Below, piece by piece: positions 40,851 through 43,828 of a stretch of 43,828 nucleotides of DNA. A model generated the notes under the pieces. The model was not told where the DNA came from. It saw only the letters and a list, made by a program, of their open reading frames with translations, and did no database searches. The translations under genes and the position numbers were made by a program. Source of the stretch: JBJXGF01 sp046153015 (GTDB taxonomy: Bacteria > Actinomycetota > Acidimicrobiia > Acidimicrobiales > CAIXPF01); the NCBI GenBank assembly GCA_046153015.1, contig JBJXGF010000025.1:1-43828 (forward strand). The letters run 5' to 3'. Numbering within the stretch: the stretch's first letter is position 1; every line of letters starts with the position of its first letter.

Positions 40851-42326
40851 TCAGCCCACGCCCGCCGGCGCCCGGCGGGCCGGCTCGGTGGACGGCGGCG
40901 CCGGCGAGGGCGGCTCGCCGGCGGGCTCGGCGCCGCCCATGTCGAGGCGGAACGGCGGGTACCGGTCGGTCATCAGCGCGGCGTACGCCAGCACGCGATA
41001 CGTCCAGCGGTTGAGGCCGAGCAGCAGGTCGAACACGCCGCGGGGGTAGCGGCCGGTGAACAGCAAGGTCACCCCGGCCACCAGCACGAGCAGCGAGATC
41101 AACCCGCCGCCCCAGCCCCACGCCCAGCCGTCTCCGGCCTGGCGGCCGATCTCCCAGCCGCCGCCGGTGAACACGCCGACGATCAGCCAGTGCGGCAGCA
41201 CCAGCAGCCACCACTTCACGAGCACCAGCCAGCGGCTGAGGCGCTCCGGGTAGGCGACCTCGAGGGACGCCGGGTACTCCGCGTTGCTGCGCAACGAGAA
41301 GGGCGGGTAGCGGTCCGTGCCCAGCGCCGAGGTGGCGTAGTAGCTCACCCGCCAACCCCAGCGGAGCACGCCGACGTTGAAGTCGAACAGTGATCGCGGG
41401 TAGCGGCCGGTGAAGAGGATGGCGACGCCGGCCACGAACGTCAGCACCGCGAACGCGACGAACAGCACGGCGAGCAGCACGAAGTGCGGGATGGCGAGCA
41501 GCCACTTGACCAGCCACAGCCACCGGTTGAGCGGCTCGTCGAGCCGTCCTTCGAGCCGCACCGGGTACGGCGCGCCCGCGGCCGGACCGCCGGGCCGCAG
41601 GGGGGCGGCGTGCACGCCGCGGCGCGCCGCGCCAGCCACGATCACCGCGGCGCCGACCGCCACCAGCAGGGCGCCCAGGATCAGCAGACCGGCCAGCAGC
41701 GGACCGAGGAAACCGAGCTTCACGCCGATCCTGGCGTCGAAGGCCACACCCGGCGAGCCGTCCGCGTTCATCGCCACCACGGCCCAGCGGCCGGACTCGA
41801 CCTCCCACTCGAGCGCAACCGGGCCCGTCCCGCTCGTCTGCGCCGCCCAGAACCCCTGCGCCGCGGGAGGCGGGAGGGTGTCGGCGCCGGCCTGGCGGCG
41901 GTAGCGGACGCTGCGATCCTCGAGGTCCACGTCGCGCACCTCGTCGTGCGCCGCCCCGGCCAGGTACGCGTCGACCTGGCCCTTCGGGCCGATGCCCACG
42001 AACAACGGCGTCTCGGCGGTCACCGCCGGCGTCGCCCGGAAGCGGACCGAGGCCAGGTCGCCGCGATCGAAGAGCTGCTCGCCGGGCCAGTCGCCGCCGC
42101 TCAGGTCGATCTCGTCGGAGTGCAGCGCGGCCGTCGGCGTCTCGAAGCGGACCCGCCGGGTCTCGAACCAGCCGTCGTTGCGCTGGGTCATCGCCCAACC
42201 GAGCCCGACCCCGGTCAGCAACGACCCCAGCCCGACCAGCGCAATGACGCTGCCGAGCACCAGAAGGACGACCCGCCCTGGGCTGAGGCCGCCGCCGCGG
42301 CCGTTGCTGGTCTGCGTTTGCACCAT
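40851..42326 (-). CDS. Membrane protein with two DUF4389 domains
   Basis: The 491-residue protein has an N-terminal membrane helix (VVLLVLGSVIALVGLGSLL) and an extracytoplasmic beta-rich domain of about 150 residues. A second helix (LLAGLLILGALLVAVGAAVIV) and two copies of DUF4389 follow. Each copy shows the pattern P..LSRWL.LVKW.L..PH, FTGRYPR..FD, and TDRYPPF; compare about residues 255-365 with 375-480. The duplication is clear in the sequence. DUF4389 has no established function. ATG 42326 was chosen because the upstream part of the open frame is Arg/Pro-rich and unlike protein. Converges with the wzz-like gene. Confidence 0.85.
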   Translation of the reverse strand: MVQTQTSNGRGGGLSPGRVVLLVLGSVIALVGLGSLLTGVGLGWAMTQRNDGWFETRRVRFETPTAALHSDEIDLSGGDWPGEQLFDRGDLASVRFRATPAVTAETPLFVGIGPKGQVDAYLAGAAHDEVRDVDLEDRSVRYRRQAGADTLPPPAAQGFWAAQTSGTGPVALEWEVESGRWAVVAMNADGSPGVAFDARIGVKLGFLGPLLAGLLILGALLVAVGAAVIVAGAARRGVHAAPLRPGGPAAGAPYPVRLEGRLDEPLNRWLWLVKWLLAIPHFVLLAVLFVAFAVLTFVAGVAILFTGRYPRSLFDFNVGVLRWGWRVSYYATSALGTDRYPPFSLRSNAEYPASLEVAYPERLSRWLVLVKWWLLVLPHWLIVGVFTGGGWEIGRQAGDGWAWGWGGGLISLLVLVAGVTLLFTGRYPRGVFDLLLGLNRWTYRVLAYAALMTDRYPPFRLDMGGAEPAGEPPSPAPPSTEPARRAPAGVG

Positions 42327-42425
42327 GCCCCGATCCTGTTCGGGCTGGTGCGATGGCGCGAGTGCCGAAGGTCCTGGCTGGCGGGGGCAGATGTGTTCGG
42401 TTCGTGGTCCGCACTCGGAGCATCG

Positions 42426-42454
42426 TTGGCCCGACCCGGCCCGCCCGGTATCTT
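42426..42454 (+). promoter_or_regulatory. Promoter TTGGCC-N17-TATCTT before the SixA gene
   Basis: TTGGCC (42426-42431) and TATCTT (42449-42454) are 17 bp apart, a good match to a housekeeping-sigma promoter. The -10 box ends 7 nt before the ATG of a 10-codon upstream frame, implying a leaderless transcript. It lies in the 164-bp divergent gap with the DUF4389 gene. Confidence 0.5.
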
Positions 42455-42461
42455 CGCGGTC

Positions 42462-42494
42462 ATGGCTGCACCCGTCGCGTCCGGGCGCCGATGA
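42462..42494 (+). CDS. Ten-codon upstream open reading frame coupled to the SixA gene
   Basis: The frame ATG...TGA encodes MAAPVASGRR. Its TGA (42492-42494) overlaps the SixA ATG (42491-42493) as ATGA. The SixA gene has no clear Shine-Dalgarno sequence of its own, so termination-reinitiation from this leaderless mini-frame could drive its translation. It is too short to judge by coding statistics; support comes from the promoter spacing and the exact overlap. Confidence 0.4.
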   Translation: MAAPVASGRR

Positions 42495-43015
42495 CGCTCT
42501 ACGTCGTTCGTCACGGCCAAGCGGTTCCGAGGCAAGCGTGGGCCCACGACGACGCGCAACGTCCGCTTTCCGAGGCCGGGATGGCGCAAGCCGCGGGCCT
42601 GCTGGAGCGCTTCGCGGGACGCACGGTCGGCCTTCTCGTGGCGAGCCCCACCCTGCGCTGCCTCGCGACGCTGCTGCCGCTGGCCAATGAGCGCACGCTC
42701 GATCTCCGCTCGGCGCGCCAACTGCTGCCCGGGGCCGCGTCCGCAGCGGCGGAGCTCGCCCGGGAGCTCCTCGGGGCCGACGCGGTGCTGTGCACGCACC
42801 GAGAGGTGATCCCCGATCTGTTGTGGCGCCTCGGCGCCGCCGACCTTGAGGGAACGACCGACGAGCTGCCGACGGGCGGGGTGTGGGCGGTGGACGGCGA
42901 CGCCGGCCGCCTAGCGGTCGCGTATCTGCCGCCACCCGAGCTGGACCACCTCGGCCGGTCTCGGCCGGAGCGACCGCCGCACACGGGCGTGCACCTGGGC
43001 GGCGGCGGGCGCTGA
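42491..43015 (+). CDS. SixA-type histidine phosphatase (phosphoglycerate mutase superfamily)
   Basis: The 174-residue protein begins MTLYVVRHGQAVPR, with the RHG catalytic motif (phospho-accepting His8), and has the later conserved His in VLCTHREVIPDLLW and Arg/Glu residues of the pocket. Its small size and LYVVRHGQA start fit the SixA group, which dephosphorylates phosphohistidine or other small phosphate esters. The C-terminal 35 residues are Pro/Arg-rich. Neighbouring PhoU-like and response-regulator genes suggest a phosphate-related setting. Substrate is inferred. Confidence 0.82.
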   Translation: MTLYVVRHGQAVPRQAWAHDDAQRPLSEAGMAQAAGLLERFAGRTVGLLVASPTLRCLATLLPLANERTLDLRSARQLLPGAASAAAELARELLGADAVLCTHREVIPDLLWRLGAADLEGTTDELPTGGVWAVDGDAGRLAVAYLPPPELDHLGRSRPERPPHTGVHLGGGGR

Positions 43016-43035
43016 CCGGTCCGGCGCGCCCGCGC

Positions 43036-43761
43036 TCAGCTCGGCGGGCCCACCGGCACGAACTTATAGCCGACCCCGCGGATCGTGATGATCCGCGCCG
43101 GGTTCGCCGGGTCGGTCTCGACCTTGGCCCGCAGCCGCTTCACGTGCACGTCGAGGGTCTTGGTGTCCCCGACGTAGTGCTCACCCCACACGTGGCTCAT
43201 GGCCCCATCGCGCGTGATCACCCGTCCGGCGTGGCTGATGAGCAGGGCCAGCAGGTCGAACTCCTTGCGCGGCAGCTCATGGTGCTGACCGCGGATCATC
43301 ACCTCGTGGCGGCCGAGGTCGATCGTCACGTCGCCCGCTTCGAGGCGGGGCTCGTCGCCATTATGAGCTGCGCCCGCCCAGGTGCTGCGGCGCAGCAGCG
43401 AGCGGATGCGGGCCACGAGCTCTCGCATCCGGAACGGCTTGGCGAGATAGTCGTCGGCGCCCACCTCGAGCCCCACCACCGTGTCGATCTCGGCGCCTTT
43501 CGCGGTGACCATGATGATCGGCACGTGGCTCTGCTGGCGCAGCTGCCGGCACACGTCGATGCCGGACAGGCGGGGCAGCATCACGTCGAGGAGCACGAGA
43601 TCCGGGTTCGTGCGCTCGAAGCAGATGAGCGCCTCCACCCCGTCGGTCGCCACCTCGATCCGGAACCCCTCGCGGGCCAAGCCCACCGAAAGCGCCTCGA
43701 CAAAGGCCGGCTCGTCCTCCACCACCAGCACGAGCGGCGCCTCGACGTGCTCACTGGGCAT
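43036..43761 (-). CDS. OmpR/PhoB-family response regulator (RegX3-like)
   Basis: The 241-residue protein has a receiver domain with acidic pocket VVEDEP, phospho-acceptor Asp59 in LVLLDVMLP, Thr in VTAKG and Lys in LAKPF. A C-terminal winged-helix DNA-binding domain follows (RKEFDLLALLISHAGRVITRD, DVHVKRLRAKVE, TIRGVGYKF). Start ATG 43761 lies one base after the stop of a PhoU-like gene (TGACATG), so the two are translated together; a frame open to 43797 overlaps that gene. Position after phoU fits a phosphate-starvation regulator of the SenX3-RegX3/PhoR-PhoB type, but the kinase is not in the window. Converges with the SixA gene. Confidence 0.92.
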   Translation of the reverse strand: MPSEHVEAPLVLVVEDEPAFVEALSVGLAREGFRIEVATDGVEALICFERTNPDLVLLDVMLPRLSGIDVCRQLRQQSHVPIIMVTAKGAEIDTVVGLEVGADDYLAKPFRMRELVARIRSLLRRSTWAGAAHNGDEPRLEAGDVTIDLGRHEVMIRGQHHELPRKEFDLLALLISHAGRVITRDGAMSHVWGEHYVGDTKTLDVHVKRLRAKVETDPANPARIITIRGVGYKFVPVGPPS

Positions 43762-43762
43762 G

Positions 43763-43828
43763 TCAGCGGATCTCGGCGGCGAGATGGGTGGGATCACCGG
43801 TGACCAGGTAGCGGACGCGGGCGGCGAT
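43763..43828 (-). CDS. phoU: PhoU-like protein, 3' end only
   Basis: The last 21 codons of a gene entering from the right edge read IAARVRYLVTGDPTHLAAEI plus Arg and TGA. The VRYLVTGD pattern resembles the C-terminal helix of PhoU phosphate-signalling proteins (known for RRV.FLVTG endings in actinobacterial PhoY/PhoU). PhoU genes often lie next to PhoB-type regulators. Only about 21 residues are available, so the call is provisional. Confidence 0.5.
   Translation of the reverse strand: MAARVRYLVTGDPTHLAAEIR

Noticed and set aside
1..43828. tRNA, rRNA, integrase, transposase or toxin-antitoxin genes
   Set aside because: None was recognised by eye on either strand. Weak tRNA signals cannot be excluded without a dedicated covariance search.

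Overview
The window looks like chromosomal DNA of a high-GC actinobacterium. Several features fit class Acidimicrobiia best: very GC-rich codon use, TAnnnT-type -10 boxes placed 6-8 nt before start codons, a subtilase with a WSGTR-repeat tail, a single-chain biotin-dependent carboxylase, and an A2-type cytochrome oxidase with a membrane-anchored cupredoxin. The class assignment is inference. No rRNA, tRNA, CRISPR array, transposase or phage gene was seen.

Layout. (1) 1-1079: 3' part of a secreted subtilisin-like protease. (2) 1138-5784, minus strand: an aa3-type cytochrome c oxidase operon (ctaC, ctaD, subunit IV, ctaE fused to a cupredoxin-like domain, then a separate cupredoxin). ctaC and ctaD each carry one apparent frameshift, and the leader holds a dyad resembling DosR/DevR boxes. 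(3) 5790-18799: metabolic genes, namely a cupin, a SnoaL-like protein, an aldo/keto reductase, a 1152-residue acyl-CoA carboxylase (BC-BCCP-CT), an HSL-type esterase, a frameshifted phytoene-dehydrogenase-like FAD enzyme, two small unknowns, a Baeyer-Villiger-type monooxygenase, a secreted beta-helix protein, a cytochrome P450 and a 37-residue membrane peptide. (4) 18803-19931: a broken MFS-like transporter.

(5) 19932-40816: a large surface-glycan locus. It starts with three enzymes of the GDP-D-glycero-alpha-D-manno-heptose route (gmhB, gmhA, hddA) and a WecG/TagA-type glycosyltransferase. A sugar-nucleotide oxidoreductase and a NeuD/PglD-like acyltransferase follow. Next come two divergent secreted proteins: a TIM-barrel glycoside-hydrolase-like protein with a Thr/Pro linker, and a 1601-residue Tat-exported protein with a dimethylformamidase-beta-like domain and four DUF4082 modules. 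Then comes a tightly packed run of eight genes: GT2, Wzx-like flippase, WsaF-like rhamnosyltransferase, acyltransferase-3, two GT2 enzymes, Wzy/ligase-like protein and Wzz-like protein. Together these fit a Wzx/Wzy-type pathway making a heptose-containing, acylated exopolysaccharide or S-layer-type glycan, with exported proteins that may bind or trim it. No polyprenyl-phosphate sugar-1-phosphate transferase and no heptose guanylyltransferase (HddC) lie in the window.

(6) 40851-43828: a membrane protein with duplicated DUF4389, a SixA-type phosphohistidine phosphatase preceded by a 10-codon upstream ORF, an OmpR/PhoB-type response regulator and the 3' end of a PhoU-like gene.

Single-base frameshifts in three otherwise well-conserved genes (ctaC, ctaD, FAD enzyme) all lie in G/C-rich runs and may be sequence errors. 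The MFS gene has several and looks genuinely decayed, although errors could contribute there too.
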